A DNA stretch of 64,000 nucleotides from Virgibacillus profundi (GTDB lineage: Bacteria; Bacillota; Bacilli; Bacillales; Amphibacillaceae), in assembly GCF_002287375.1 (NCBI RefSeq), contig NZ_NPOA01000003.1:224268-288267 (forward strand). The letters run 5' to 3'. The position numbers and the translations under genes are program-made. Below the pieces are notes generated by a model. That model was not told the origin of the DNA and searched no databases. It saw nothing but the letters and a program-made list of their open reading frames with translations. Positions 1-9,323 of the stretch are shown one piece after another (the stretch's first letter is position 1; the number at the start of each line of letters is the position of its first letter).

Positions 1-1
1 A

Positions 2-202
2 AGAGGAGAGGGTCTAAGGAAATTTGATCCCATGAATGAAACTGTTGAATTGATTGTTTCAGACGTAGGGCGCGTCCGTGACGTTTATGCAGCTGAGGCG
101 GGACTTTATCTAATTACAAATAACACAGATGGGCGTGGGGAACCAGCTGTGGATGATGATAAACTCATTTTCATACCAATTCCAAAGAACCAGCTGCATT
201 AA
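2..202 (+). CDS. C-terminal end of a glucose/sorbosone dehydrogenase-like protein (partial)
   Basis: An open frame enters from the left edge and stops at 200-202, giving the last 66 or so residues. The stretch reading GRVRDVYAAEAGLYLITNN followed by DGRGEPAVDDDKLI is typical of the last blade of PQQ-dependent glucose/sorbosone (Yli/GSDH) dehydrogenases: a surface loop, an NTDGRG turn and a DDDK.. strand. Such proteins are usually secreted or lipid-anchored sugar dehydrogenases. The N-terminus and catalytic residues lie outside the window, so the family call rests on this short tail only. Confidence 0.65.
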   Translation, partial: RGEGLRKFDPMNETVELIVSDVGRVRDVYAAEAGLYLITNNTDGRGEPAVDDDKLIFIPIPKNQLH

Positions 203-379
203 CTTAGATTATAACTATGCTGTAGGGAGTTTAGTATGTCCAATATGCTTTACCATTTTACAATTAATGGACCGATCTCCACTACTATTTTGCTGTGTCT
301 GTATCTATAAAAATGACTACAAATTAATGTGCAATTTTGTAGTCATTTTCTGATTGTGGCAGATTACTAAATCTTTTAA

Positions 380-859
380 CTATAGCCCAGCTTCTTTTAT
401 TTCCTCCTGATATTTTAAATACCATCTGTTCCAGAGGGATCTCCTGTTACGGATGGTGGTTCCGTCAAGCAAGGCTTGAATCACCTCAAGACAAACATGC
501 CATCCTGCCAGATCCTTTGGCGTATGGTCGGTTACTTCATGAAGATATTCCTTGAACACAAGCTTACAGCCGAAAGAGTTCGCTTCCAGTTCGAAGCGTA
601 CGGAATTTTTATCCCATGTGAAAGCAAATATGCTTTTTGGTTCAACCTCATGTATCTCCATTCTTTCATAATTTCCATCCTGCATATCAAAAAGAATTTC
701 ACTGCCTTTTTTTAATTCTTGAATTTCGAGTTCAGAAAACCATTGTTGCAGTTTATTATTGTCTGTTAAATAGGGCCATACTTCATCAATTGTATAATAA
801 AACTGCCTTGTAAATACCGCAACAGCAACTTCACCGGATTTGTCTATTTTGGCTAGCAT
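380..859 (-). CDS. SRPBCC (AHSA1-like) family protein
   Basis: A 159-residue protein with the layout of the AHSA1/START-like SRPBCC fold. Its N-terminal strand plus a TIDEVWPYLTD helix is followed by a WF motif near residue 42, an antiparallel sheet containing FAFTWD, and a long C-terminal helix with GWHVCLEVIQALLDG. Members bind hydrophobic ligands or act as co-chaperone-like domains, and the ligand cannot be read from sequence. The ATG has a GGAGGAG site 5-9 bases upstream. It is a single gene on the minus strand, with no partner ArsR regulator beside it although such pairs are common. Confidence 0.75.
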   Translation of the reverse strand: MLAKIDKSGEVAVAVFTRQFYYTIDEVWPYLTDNNKLQQWFSELEIQELKKGSEILFDMQDGNYERMEIHEVEPKSIFAFTWDKNSVRFELEANSFGCKLVFKEYLHEVTDHTPKDLAGWHVCLEVIQALLDGTTIRNRRSLWNRWYLKYQEEIKEAGL

Positions 860-1051
860 TTAATCTCCTCCAAATAAATGTCATCTATTCATAGAATAAA
901 TGACATTTATTTTCTTTACAAGATTAGCCCACTATAGGAGAGGGAATAGTAAAAAAATGTAAGCGATCGTAATTACTTGTATATGTATTTTAAAAAAGAA
1001 TTGAAACTGAATATTGGTTTTGCCAGAAGAATTAAGTTATTATTAACAGAA

Positions 1052-1080
1052 AAAATGCACCTCATTTCAAGGTGCATTTT
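1052..1080. terminator. Bidirectional hairpin terminator
   Basis: Perfect 10-bp stem (1052-1061 with 1071-1080) around a 9-base loop, A-rich on the left and T-rich on the right. The rest of the gap 860-1164 shows nothing recognisable. It can end transcription from the minus-strand genes at 1165-3293. Confidence 0.75.
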
Positions 1081-1164
1081 GTATTGCAGTTTAACTTACA
1101 AATAATGTATATAAACTGCAGGTGGTTAACGGAATCCGTTGCAATTTCCGGAATTCCTTTTAGA

Positions 1165-1344
1165 TTATGACTTCTTACTTTTCTTCTCATTGGGAATGTA
1201 TTTTGTAAAATATGCAGCAAATATTAAACAAATCAGCGCCAGCCCCCAGGATACAATCCCATTCCATTCGAAATTAATACGTAAGCCAACAAATATGATG
1301 ACTCCACTTAGCGCAATAAAGAATGCTGTTAAATATCGCTTCAA
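1165..1344 (-). CDS. Small two-helix membrane protein
   Basis: About 59 residues with two hydrophobic segments (roughly residues 6-24 and 30-48) and a basic tail ending KKSKKS, so a small integral membrane protein. A TTG at 1344 is preferred because GGAG lies 8 bases before it; a GTG at 1353 would overlap that site. It lies just downstream of the ABC exporter pair on the same strand and could be co-transcribed with it. I do not recognise the family. Confidence 0.55.
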   Translation of the reverse strand: MKRYLTAFFIALSGVIIFVGLRINFEWNGIVSWGLALICLIFAAYFTKYIPNEKKSKKS

Positions 1345-1420
1345 GGTAAACACTCCAAAAATTCAAGGTGGTATATAATACTATATACTATTATAGTATA
1401 TGTGTTTTTGCATTTCTATA

Positions 1421-2374
1421 TTATTGACCTGCCACATCTCTCTTGGCAAAAAACACCCATGATAGGAGCATGAATATCACATAATAAATCAGTAGCATTG
1501 TTATGGAAAAGCCTAATGTCATATCCTCTATCCATGGCGTATTACCATTAACATATTGGCTTAAATCCGTATTTGCAAATAGGATATATTTTGCCCACGT
1601 GCGCTCTGCAAAAAATCCAACAATTTGATTACCTGCCATCATTAGGAAAATAGCAGTTCCGATGGCAAGTGCACTGTTTCGGAAAATGGTTGAAATCATG
1701 AATGCGAATGTTGTCATCATGACTAAATTAACCAGTTTGAAGCCATATCCTGAAACAATCTCATTGATAACAGATATATATTCAAGACCACTGCTCTTCT
1801 CCATTACAATATGAGGATCCATGCCATTTATTCCGAAGAAAATAGCTCCGATGATCCAGGAAAAGAGTAAGACAAATAGCAATGTAAATAAGGAGAACAA
1901 TAGAACCGATGTATACTTTGCGAGCAGCATTTTTGTACGGGAAATGGGACGTATAAGCAATAGCTTGATGGTTCCCCATCTGAATTCATTGGCTACAATT
2001 CCGGCTGCAACAATGATTGTAAGTAAGCTGACCAATGATAGTAATAATTGATTTTCCATAACAAACTGCCATGCATCATAGCTTGATGGTTGAATGTCAT
2101 TCTCAAGGTAGTAATTATTTTGAGCAATCATACCCGTATTCATGCCTTCCATGAATTCTTCCGCTTCCATTTCCTTCGTTAATTCTTGATTTTCCTCCTG
2201 TAATACTTCTCTCCAATTATCTTGTTCATACTTATCACCAGTTTCCTCAAAGGAATTTGTCAGAAAGCCTAAACCGATAATTATTCCCGCTAAAATAATA
2301 TACATAATCCATGTTGACTTTCGTATGTATGTTTTTATTAATTCATTATAAATAAGCTTGAAAAAATTACTCAA
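1421..2374 (-). CDS. ABC-2 type transporter permease
   Basis: Roughly 317 residues. A first membrane helix near residues 20-40 is followed by a long charged extracytoplasmic loop (about 45-105) and then five hydrophobic segments, the pattern of ABC-2 permeases of the bacitracin/NatB type. TTG at 2374 is chosen because GGGGA sits 8 bases before it. The coding sequence overlaps the end of the upstream ATPase gene by 8 bases, so the two are translationally coupled. It probably forms an exporter with that ATPase. The substrate is unknown; peptide antibiotic efflux or Na+ export are the common roles in this group. Confidence 0.8.
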   Translation of the reverse strand: MSNFFKLIYNELIKTYIRKSTWIMYIILAGIIIGLGFLTNSFEETGDKYEQDNWREVLQEENQELTKEMEAEEFMEGMNTGMIAQNNYYLENDIQPSSYDAWQFVMENQLLLSLVSLLTIIVAAGIVANEFRWGTIKLLLIRPISRTKMLLAKYTSVLLFSLFTLLFVLLFSWIIGAIFFGINGMDPHIVMEKSSGLEYISVINEIVSGYGFKLVNLVMMTTFAFMISTIFRNSALAIGTAIFLMMAGNQIVGFFAERTWAKYILFANTDLSQYVNGNTPWIEDMTLGFSITMLLIYYVIFMLLSWVFFAKRDVAGQ

Positions 2375-3293
2375 TCGTATTCTCCCCAATCAAATCAAAG
2401 AATTTATCCTCAAGTGTTGCTTTGGTTACCCCTACTTGATAAATTGCAATTTCGTGTTTTGCGAGTGTTTGAATCATTTTAGGAATACTTTCCTTTTCAG
2501 CTTGAAAGGCTAGGTTTCCATCCTCGAGAACAGCATCTATTCCGTGATGTTCCTTTAAAAGTTCGATTGCCTTATCGGCAGGAATTACTTCCATTTGCAC
2601 CTGATTTTGATTTGTCTTTTCTGTTTCAACAGGTCCTTTTACATCTTGAATGGCAACAAGCTCCCCATTTTTAATAATACCAATACGATCACACATGAGC
2701 TCAATTTCTGATAACAGATGACTGGAAATAATAACAGCAACATTTTCCTCTTCCGCAAGCTTTCTGATATATTTTCGGATTTCCCGGATTCCAGCTGGAT
2801 CCAGTCCATTTGTTGGTTCATCCAAAATAAGTACGGAAGGACTATGCAGTAAGGCTTGGGCAATTCCGAGGCGCTGCCGCATTCCTAATGAATATTTCCC
2901 CGCTTTTTCTTTGATCGGCTTCTCAAGACCGACAAGACGAATTACCTCATTTATTCGTTCTTTCGTTATTCCAGGAATCATTCTGGAATAATGCATTAAA
3001 TTTTGCCAGCCTGTCATAAATGGATACATTTCAGGATTTTCAACAATTGCGCCAACTTCTCTTATCGCTTTTTTAAAGTCAGTTTTAATGCTGTTACCTA
3101 AAATACGTACATCACCATCTGTGAGCTGCATTAAGCCAACCATCATTCTTATTGTGGTTGTTTTTCCAGCACCATTTGGGCCAATAAATCCAAATACTTC
3201 CCCCTTATTAATCGTAAATGATAGTCCTTTAATAATTTCTTTCTTGCCAATAGTCTTTTTAACATCAACCAATTCCATGGCAACTTCTGACAT
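2367..3293 (-). CDS. ABC transporter ATP-binding protein
   Basis: About 308 residues with all ABC motifs: Walker A GPNGAGKTTT near residue 40, signature YSLGMRQRLG, Walker B VLILDEPTNGLDP, and the H-loop SSHLL. A C-terminal extension of about 90 residues is typical of drug/peptide exporters of the BcrA type. ATG at 3293 has GGAGG 8 bases upstream; a TTG 15 bases earlier would start inside that site. It is first in a unit with the permease at 1421-2374. Confidence 0.88.
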   Translation of the reverse strand: MSEVAMELVDVKKTIGKKEIIKGLSFTINKGEVFGFIGPNGAGKTTTIRMMVGLMQLTDGDVRILGNSIKTDFKKAIREVGAIVENPEMYPFMTGWQNLMHYSRMIPGITKERINEVIRLVGLEKPIKEKAGKYSLGMRQRLGIAQALLHSPSVLILDEPTNGLDPAGIREIRKYIRKLAEEENVAVIISSHLLSEIELMCDRIGIIKNGELVAIQDVKGPVETEKTNQNQVQMEVIPADKAIELLKEHHGIDAVLEDGNLAFQAEKESIPKMIQTLAKHEIAIYQVGVTKATLEDKFFDLIGENTIE

Positions 3294-3360
3294 ATGTACT
3301 ACCTCCAATTTGCAATCTGTTAATACTTACGGATATTGAAATAAAAAGTTTCATAAATAT

Positions 3361-3399
3361 AAAAATCGCCTTACTTATTGAATAAGCAAGGCGATTTTT
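3361..3399. terminator. Strong hairpin terminator
   Basis: AAAAATCGCCTT pairs with AAGGCGATTTTT, with extra pairing inside the loop. It ends the short minus-strand gene at 3411-3566 and is T-rich on both strands, so it may act in both directions. Confidence 0.8.
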
Positions 3400-3410
3400 C
3401 AGAATATATT

Positions 3411-3566
3411 CTATTGTAAATTCGAATTCTCACTATTAGCTTCATTCACGTGTGGTTTGCGATAACCTCCGGCTATATCAGCGTGTTTAAACTCTTTTGA
3501 GTAATGTACTTCCTGTGCATCGGAAAGCTGTATATTTTTTGTTGGCTGGTATTGTTTATTGCTCAT
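3411..3566 (-). CDS. Small YfhE-like protein
   Basis: A 51-residue polar protein starting with ATG at 3566 behind an AAAGGG site (about 10 bases away). The central LSDAQEVHYSKEFKHADIAG segment followed by GYRK resembles the short YfhE-type proteins of Bacillus, which have no assigned biochemical role. No membrane segment or signal is present. It is followed at once by a strong terminator, which supports it being a real transcription unit. The family call is from memory of the motif and is tentative. Confidence 0.55.
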   Translation of the reverse strand: MSNKQYQPTKNIQLSDAQEVHYSKEFKHADIAGGYRKPHVNEANSENSNLQ

Positions 3567-3710
3567 TATTTAAAAAACCCTTTCTTTAAAAAATTGTCGT
3601 TCTATATAGTATCTTCCCGAAAATTATAAAGTAAAACTTCTTAAGGATGCTTTAAGTAGTTTATCATTAAAGGTATACTTGAAGTAACTTAAAATTTTAG
3701 AAAACTTGGT

Positions 3711-3733
3711 TGTCACCATGTCTTTGGGTGACA
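3711..3733. promoter_or_regulatory. Inverted repeat upstream of the beta-oxidation operon
   Basis: TGTCACC and GGTGACA form a 7-bp dyad with a 9-base spacer about 125 bases before the thiolase start. It could be an operator (for example of a TetR/FadR-type repressor) or a leader hairpin. No regulator gene is adjacent. Confidence 0.3.
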
Positions 3734-3856
3734 GCATTAGTTCAACGAAAAATACTTTTCGTCTGCGATGTAAATGCTTCGAAGTATTACTTATGCACTT
3801 ATGCAGTAAGAAAGTATTTTTACTTTCCTAACTGGCAAAAAAAGGGGGCAAGGATA

Positions 3857-5008
3857 ATGAGAGAAGTTGTAATTATTGAAGGGTGTCGCACTGCGGTGGG
3901 TCGTCGCAAAGGGATGTATGCAAACTACCGTCCGGATGAATTGGCTGCGGTTATCTTAGATGAATTAGTGAAGCGGGCAAACGTAGATAAAAGTATGGTG
4001 GAAGACGTGATTTTAGGCTGTGTTACACAGGTGAATGAGCAGGGTGGAAATATTGCCAGAACAGCATCATTAATAGCAGGTTTTCCTACCCATGTTCCAG
4101 GAGTAACGATTGATCGTCAATGTGGATCGAGTCAGCAGGCAGTTCATTTTGGAGCCCAGGCAATTGCGTCAGGTGATATGGATATTGTTATTGCAGGTGG
4201 TGTGGAAAGTATGACACGCACGCCGATGTTTTCCAATATGGGAGATGTTAAACCGAGCAAGCAATTAACAGCTAAATACGACATTGTAAATCAGGGAATA
4301 TCTGCTGAGAAGATTGCTGAAAAATGGGAGCTTTCCAGAGAGCAATTAGACGAATTTGCTTTACAAAGCCATGAAAGCGCTTTAAGGGCTATAAGTCAGG
4401 GGAACTTTGAAAAAGAGATTGTTCCTGTAGATGTAACCAGCGAGGATGGAGAAACCAATAGAGTCTCAGTAGATGAAGGGCCAAGGGGAAATTCAACACT
4501 GGAAACATTAGCAGGATTAAAAACTGTATTTAAAGAGGACGGAAGAATAACAGCAGGTAATGCCAGCCAAATGAGTGATGGGGCAAGTGCCGTATTATTA
4601 ATGTCACGGGAAAAAGCAGATAAACTAGGCTTGAAACCAACAGCGAAAATTATCGCCAGAACTGTAGTAGGTTCAGACCCTACCTTGATGCTGACAGGCC
4701 CGATTGCTGCAACTCAAAAAGTTCTAAAAAAAGCAAACCTGTCCATTGATGAAATAGATCGATATGAGGTAAACGAAGCATTTGCATCAGTTCCGCTTGC
4801 ATGGTTAAAAGATATCGGAGCTGATCCGGATAAATTGAATGTAAATGGTGGCGCAATCGCTTTAGGCCATCCTTTAGGAGCAACGGGGACAAAATTACTC
4901 GTTTCCTTAGTCAATGAGTTAGAGCGGATTGATGGAAGATATGGGTTGCTTGCAATTTGTGAAGGAATGGGAATGGCGAATGCAACGATTATAGAAAGAA
5001 TAAAGTAG
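3857..5008 (+). CDS. Acetyl-CoA C-acyltransferase (thiolase)
   Basis: A 383-residue degradative-type thiolase, which cleaves 3-ketoacyl-CoA with CoA to release acetyl-CoA. The nucleophile Cys is in DRQCGSS (residue 89). NEAFASVP, GGAIALGHPLGATG and the C-terminal ICEGMG supply the rest of the active site. ATG at 3857 has a GGGGGCAAGG site just upstream; the frame is open further upstream, but that extension lacks a ribosome site and thiolase similarity. It begins a three-gene operon with an SDR dehydrogenase and an acyl-CoA dehydrogenase, consistent with fatty or branched-chain acyl-CoA breakdown. Confidence 0.92.
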   Translation: MREVVIIEGCRTAVGRRKGMYANYRPDELAAVILDELVKRANVDKSMVEDVILGCVTQVNEQGGNIARTASLIAGFPTHVPGVTIDRQCGSSQQAVHFGAQAIASGDMDIVIAGGVESMTRTPMFSNMGDVKPSKQLTAKYDIVNQGISAEKIAEKWELSREQLDEFALQSHESALRAISQGNFEKEIVPVDVTSEDGETNRVSVDEGPRGNSTLETLAGLKTVFKEDGRITAGNASQMSDGASAVLLMSREKADKLGLKPTAKIIARTVVGSDPTLMLTGPIAATQKVLKKANLSIDEIDRYEVNEAFASVPLAWLKDIGADPDKLNVNGGAIALGHPLGATGTKLLVSLVNELERIDGRYGLLAICEGMGMANATIIERIK

Positions 5009-5019
5009 GGGGTATATAA

Positions 5020-5790
5020 GTGGAGCTGAATGAAGTAAAAGCGATTGTAACCGGTGGTGCATCGGGATTAGGTGAAGCAACCATTCGAAATATTGTTTCA
5101 GCAGGTGGAAAAGCAGCAATTTTTGATTTGAATCAAGAGCGGGCTAAAAAGTTAATAGCAGAACTGGGATCAGATAATGTCTTTTTCCTTGCAACAGATG
5201 TTACTAGTGCTGATCAGGTAGAAGCAAATACAAGAGAAGTTTTTGAAACACTTGGTTCCATTAATACACTAATAAACTGTGCAGGAGTAGCTACACCCGG
5301 AAAGATTTTAAGCCGAAGGGGAACTATGGAGCTTTCAGCTTTTGAAAAAGTTATTCAAATAAACTTAATTGGAACATTTAATGTAATAAGGGTTATGGCA
5401 TCCTTTATGGAGAAAAATAATCCCAATAATGAAACGGAACGGGGAGTCATCATTAACACTGCTTCTGTTGCAGCTTTTGAAGGGCAAATCGGTCAGGCCG
5501 CATATAGTGCATCTAAGGGTGGGGTTGCCAGTATGACCCTTCCACTTGCCAGAGAATTTGCTCCGAAAGGGATCCGGGTGATGGCGATTGCTCCGGGACT
5601 ATTTGAAACGCCAATGTTTGATGAACTTCCGGAAGCAGCAAAAGAAACTTTGGGAGGCTCAGTTCCATTTCCAAATCGTCTAGGTTTGCCATCAGAGTAT
5701 GCAAAATTAGTGGAGGGCATTCTGACAAACCCGATGTTAAATGGAGAGGTAATTCGTTTGGACGGAGCGATTCGAATGCAAACGAAATAA
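5020..5790 (+). CDS. SDR family 3-hydroxyacyl-CoA dehydrogenase-like oxidoreductase
   Basis: 256 residues with the classical short-chain dehydrogenase fold: the NAD-binding VTGGASGLGEA near the N-terminus, NCAGVA, catalytic Ser in NTASVAAFEG, and YSASKGG. The loop after the first Rossmann strand (FDLNQERAKKL) carries Asp, suggesting NAD rather than NADP. Overall it resembles type II 3-hydroxyacyl-CoA dehydrogenase (HSD17B10-like), which fits its place between a thiolase and an acyl-CoA dehydrogenase. GTG at 5020 follows TAGGGGG after an 11-base gap from the thiolase stop. Confidence 0.87.
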   Translation: MELNEVKAIVTGGASGLGEATIRNIVSAGGKAAIFDLNQERAKKLIAELGSDNVFFLATDVTSADQVEANTREVFETLGSINTLINCAGVATPGKILSRRGTMELSAFEKVIQINLIGTFNVIRVMASFMEKNNPNNETERGVIINTASVAAFEGQIGQAAYSASKGGVASMTLPLAREFAPKGIRVMAIAPGLFETPMFDELPEAAKETLGGSVPFPNRLGLPSEYAKLVEGILTNPMLNGEVIRLDGAIRMQTK

Positions 5791-5802
5791 GGGGTGTTTT
5801 AC

Positions 5803-6951
5803 ATGAGGAAATATCGTTTCGAAACAGAAGAACATGAGTTATTCCGCAAGTCACTGAAAAAGTTTTTACAAAAAGAAGTGGAACCATTTTATGATCAATG
5901 GGAAAAAGACCGAATGATACCAAAAGCATTATGGGTAAAATTAGGTGAAATGGGGTTTCTATGTCCACATGTCAAGGAAGCTTATGGTGGATTGGGACTT
6001 AATTTCAGCTATTCAGTCATTATTCTGGAAGAGCTTGAGCGAATAGGTACCAGTCTGACAGGGGTAGGTCTTCATTCTGATATCGTTGTACCATATATAG
6101 AGTCTTATGGAACAGCCGAACAGAAGCAGCAATGGCTGCCTGGCTGTATTTCGGGAGAGCATATAACAGCAGTCGCAATGACCGAACCTGGCACTGGTTC
6201 TGATTTGGCTAATATTAAAACTACCGCCATTCGCGATGGTGACGACTATATTGTAAATGGTCAAAAAACATTTATCACAAACGGTATTCAGGCTGATCTC
6301 CTATTAGTTGTTGTAAAAACAGATCCGAATGCTGAACCAAAACATAAAGGAATAAGTTTGCTGATGATCGAGGATGGAATGCCGGGTTTCTCCCGTGGAC
6401 GCAAGCTGGATAAAGTCGGGATGCATGCACAGGATACAGCTGAATTGTATTTTGAGGATTGCCGTGTTCCTGCAACCAATGTAATTGGGGAAGCAGGCAA
6501 GGGATTTCGTTATTTGATGGAAAAACTGCAGCAGGAACGATTGGTTGTAGCTATTGCAGGCCAAACAGCATCAGAGGATATGCTGGAAATGACATTGGAC
6601 TATGTAAAGTCACGAACAGCTTTTGGTAAGTCGATTGGATCCTTTCAAAATACCCAATTTAAGCTGGCTGAAATAGCGACACAAGTTGAACTTGGCCATT
6701 CTTTTATAGAGTCGCTGATTGAAGATCATATTGCTGGAGAAGATATCGTAACAAAAGTATCCATGGCAAAATACTGGCTCACAGATACTGCAAGACAAGT
6801 AGCTTCTGATTGCATGCAGCTGCACGGCGGCTATGGATATATGGAAGATTATAAGATCGCCAGAAGATACAGAGATGTTCCTGTAGCAACTATTTACGCC
6901 GGAACAAATGAAGTGATGAAAATGATTATTGCAAAAAATATGGGGTTATAG
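5803..6951 (+). CDS. Acyl-CoA dehydrogenase
   Basis: 382 residues covering the N-terminal helical, middle beta and C-terminal helical domains of the flavoprotein acyl-CoA dehydrogenases, which introduce a 2,3 double bond and pass electrons to ETF. MTEPGTGSDLAN and the C-terminal QLHGGYGYMEDY.IAR...R are signature segments. The usual catalytic Glu position near the end reads YAGTNEV, so the base is probably the Glu of QQERLVVA as in long-chain/isovaleryl types. ATG at 5803 has AAGGGG 7-10 bases upstream; a GTG at 5794 lacks a site. Last gene of the operon. Confidence 0.9.
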   Translation: MRKYRFETEEHELFRKSLKKFLQKEVEPFYDQWEKDRMIPKALWVKLGEMGFLCPHVKEAYGGLGLNFSYSVIILEELERIGTSLTGVGLHSDIVVPYIESYGTAEQKQQWLPGCISGEHITAVAMTEPGTGSDLANIKTTAIRDGDDYIVNGQKTFITNGIQADLLLVVVKTDPNAEPKHKGISLLMIEDGMPGFSRGRKLDKVGMHAQDTAELYFEDCRVPATNVIGEAGKGFRYLMEKLQQERLVVAIAGQTASEDMLEMTLDYVKSRTAFGKSIGSFQNTQFKLAEIATQVELGHSFIESLIEDHIAGEDIVTKVSMAKYWLTDTARQVASDCMQLHGGYGYMEDYKIARRYRDVPVATIYAGTNEVMKMIIAKNMGL

Positions 6952-7228
6952 CAGGGGGATTGAGGATTACCAAATAACTGATGTCGCATCTGAGACTGAA
7001 TAAATAGAGGATGCTACTGAATAAATCATAGTCGCAACCGCACCTTTTTGGGATTTCCATTATTATGTTGTTGATCATATAGAGTGGGAGTCTTGATTTG
7101 AATCACCATCATTTAATATCTATTTATGATAAATTTGTAGACTGCTGCGGAAAAGATTCCTAATTTCAGCGAAAATATGACATTATTTGTGGTATGATAA
7201 TGGGAAAATAAGTGAGGAGCAGCTACCT

Positions 7229-8386
7229 ATGAAACGAGGAAGTATAGTTGGCCTTTTCGTAGTCTTATTCATCTTATTGGCAGGATGTACGGATAATAAT
7301 GATGAGGTTTTATATAGTAATAAACATGAATCAAAAGAAACAATGGTTCAACAAAAAGCTCCAAAAAAAATAATACAGGAAATAACATTATCTGCAATCG
7401 GTGATCTGTTAATTCACAGTCCTGTCTTCCAGGATGCGAAAGTAGAAGAAGGATACGACTTCACACCAATGCTGGAAAAAGTGAAACCTTATTTAAGTAA
7501 TTCCACGGTTACAATAGCCAATCAGGAAACAATGATTGGTGGAGTTCAGTTAGGTTTGTCCTCCTATCCCTCTTTCAATAGTCCTTATGAAGTAGGAGAT
7601 GCACTGAAGGATGCGGGTGTTGATGTTGTTTCACTTGCAAATAATCATACATTGGATCGTGGAGAAGCGGCAATCCAAAGTGCCATCAAGCATTGGGAAA
7701 CGATCGATATGATGTACACAGGTGCATATAAAAATCAAAAAGACAGTGAAAATCTTAGAGTTTATGAGACAGATGCAGGTATTTCGATTGCCTTTTTATC
7801 CTATACCTATGGGACAAACGGCATCACAGTTCCTGCGGGGAAGGATTATTTAGTTAATTTGATAGATAAAGAACGTATTGCCAGTGAAGTTGCCATAGCA
7901 AAAGAACAGGCGGATGTGGTGGCATTAAGTTTACATTTTGGTAATGAGTATGAGCGCATGCCAAATGAAACACAGAAGGAACTTGTTCAGTTTGCAGCAG
8001 ATCAAGGTGTACATATTGTAATCGGACACCATCCCCATGTACTACAGCCCTTGGAATGGGTAACAGGAAAAGATGGAAATAAAACATTTGTTGCCTATTC
8101 GTTAGGTAATTTCCTATCCAATCAACAGGATTTATATAAACGGATTGGAGGAATCTTAACATTTTCTATTAAGAAAACTTCGCAGGGCAGTGAAAATAAG
8201 ATAGAGATACATTCACCGGAGTTTATTCCGACATTTGTTACGTTTCGTCAAGACTGGGCAGATTATGAAGTCGTACCAATGTATCAGCTGACAAATGAAG
8301 ATCTATCAGGAGCAGCCAATCATTATAAAGAAATAAAGGCACATATGTCACAATGGATGCCGGAGCTTGAGTTTGTTGAGGAGTAG
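7229..8386 (+). CDS. CapA-family (poly-gamma-glutamate type) lipoprotein
   Basis: About 385 residues. A signal segment ends in LLAGC, a lipobox, so the protein should be a membrane-anchored lipoprotein. The body has the calcineurin-like CapA/PgsA metallophosphatase fold: SAIGDLLIH near the start, NQETMIGG, SLANNHTLDRG, LHFGNEYE, IGHHPHVLQP, and AYSLGNFLSNQ. These are the conserved CapA motifs. ATG at 7229 with GTGAGGAG upstream. No capBC or pgsBC genes are nearby, so a role in polyglutamate export is not supported by context; a surface hydrolase is equally possible. Confidence 0.85.
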   Translation: MKRGSIVGLFVVLFILLAGCTDNNDEVLYSNKHESKETMVQQKAPKKIIQEITLSAIGDLLIHSPVFQDAKVEEGYDFTPMLEKVKPYLSNSTVTIANQETMIGGVQLGLSSYPSFNSPYEVGDALKDAGVDVVSLANNHTLDRGEAAIQSAIKHWETIDMMYTGAYKNQKDSENLRVYETDAGISIAFLSYTYGTNGITVPAGKDYLVNLIDKERIASEVAIAKEQADVVALSLHFGNEYERMPNETQKELVQFAADQGVHIVIGHHPHVLQPLEWVTGKDGNKTFVAYSLGNFLSNQQDLYKRIGGILTFSIKKTSQGSENKIEIHSPEFIPTFVTFRQDWADYEVVPMYQLTNEDLSGAANHYKEIKAHMSQWMPELEFVEE

Positions 8387-8463
8387 GATTTTCTATAGTG
8401 TTATTTTAAAGGAATGAGAATACCTTTTAATAAGGTTGGTTTTTAAAACCATTATGTGTAAAA

Positions 8464-8496
8464 GGGTTGGACACTCATAAGGATCCAACCTTTTTT
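8464..8496 (+). terminator. Rho-independent terminator after the CapA gene
   Basis: GGTTGGA pairs with TCCAACC around an ACTCATAAGG-type loop, followed by six T. The remaining gap 8387-8708 holds only this and the facing terminator at 8643-8678. Confidence 0.75.
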
Positions 8497-8642
8497 ACAT
8501 ACCTCCAAATTCTTCTACAATCCATAAAGTGGTTTCCTGCCTTATGCTAAAAGTAATATAATTCCGTAAAACGGGCCAGTTTGTCGAATATTTAGCAATT
8601 GAGGACAGCACCCTAAAGCTGTATAATTTATCAATGAAAGTA

Positions 8643-8678
8643 AAAAAAGAGCTTATCCATACTTAATAAGCTCTTTTA
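8643..8678 (-). terminator. Terminator of the YdhK-type lipoprotein gene
   Basis: AAAAGAGCTTAT pairs with ATAAGCTCTTTT; reading on the minus strand the hairpin ends in a T run. It lies 31 bases after the stop of the gene at 8709-9323. Confidence 0.8.
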
Positions 8679-8708
8679 ACCTAGTGGTATTCAATTCTCT
8701 CATCATAA

Positions 8709-9323
8709 TTATTCAGCAGGTTCAAGTTCACTTTCAACAACCCATTTATGGTCAACAACTTTTTCTCCACCTGTAGTTGGAGTGAAGTCCACCATATATA
8801 CGGTAGTATCTTCTGCTGAATCAATTGTTGCAGTTGCGCCATTCATCCCTTTCATATGATCTGTATTCAGGGTAACTTCAGTACCTGGTTCTAAAGGGGT
8901 ATCTCCCGGATCTTCAACAAGAAGTTCCTCGTGTATAACCCATTTGTGATCTTCCACTGGTTCACCGCCTGTTGTCGGGGTATATGAAACAGTATAGGCA
9001 GTAGTGTCATATGCTCCTGTAATGGTAGCTTCAGCGTCGCTCATACCTTCCATATTCATATGTTTGACGTTAATAATAGCAGTACTTTCGGCTTCATATT
9101 TTGGATTCTCTGCCTCTTGCACACTGGCAGGAACTTCCCCAGAACTGGACATATGCTCAGACATATTACCTTGTGATTCGGAGGATGATTCCTCACTTGT
9201 ATTTTGCTGACTTGCATTATTTCCTTTTGTATCGGTTTCCTCTTTACCACCGCCACATGCAGCTAATGTAAATGCGGAAACGATTAATAAAACCGCAATT
9301 ATTATTATTTTTTTACCTTTCAT
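8709..9323 (-). CDS. YdhK-family (DUF1541) lipoprotein
   Basis: About 204 residues. A basic hydrophobic N-terminus ends in TLAAC (lipobox), then a Ser/Gln/Glu-rich linker with GNMSEHMSSSG, then two tandem copies of the DUF1541 unit (about residues 80-140 and 145-204). Both copies contain a GA.AT...DTT.Y.V..TPTTGGE.V.DHKWV pattern. Such proteins are found near copper-resistance genes in other Bacillaceae; the Met/His-rich segments (MNMEGM, DHMKGMNG) would fit metal binding, but this is inference. ATG at 9323 with AAGGAGG 6 bases upstream. Confidence 0.85.
   Translation of the reverse strand: MKGKKIIIIAVLLIVSAFTLAACGGGKEETDTKGNNASQQNTSEESSSESQGNMSEHMSSSGEVPASVQEAENPKYEAESTAIINVKHMNMEGMSDAEATITGAYDTTAYTVSYTPTTGGEPVEDHKWVIHEELLVEDPGDTPLEPGTEVTLNTDHMKGMNGATATIDSAEDTTVYMVDFTPTTGGEKVVDHKWVVESELEPAE

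Noticed and set aside
129-353. Plus-strand frame after the sugar dehydrogenase tail
   Set aside because: It overlaps the real partial gene in another frame and has no ribosome site or recognisable composition.
3710-3856. N-terminal extension of the thiolase
   Set aside because: Open frame, but no ribosome site and no thiolase similarity before the ATG at 3857.
7229-8386. Capsule/polyglutamate synthesis locus
   Set aside because: Only a CapA-like gene is present; no capB, capC or capE genes lie nearby.
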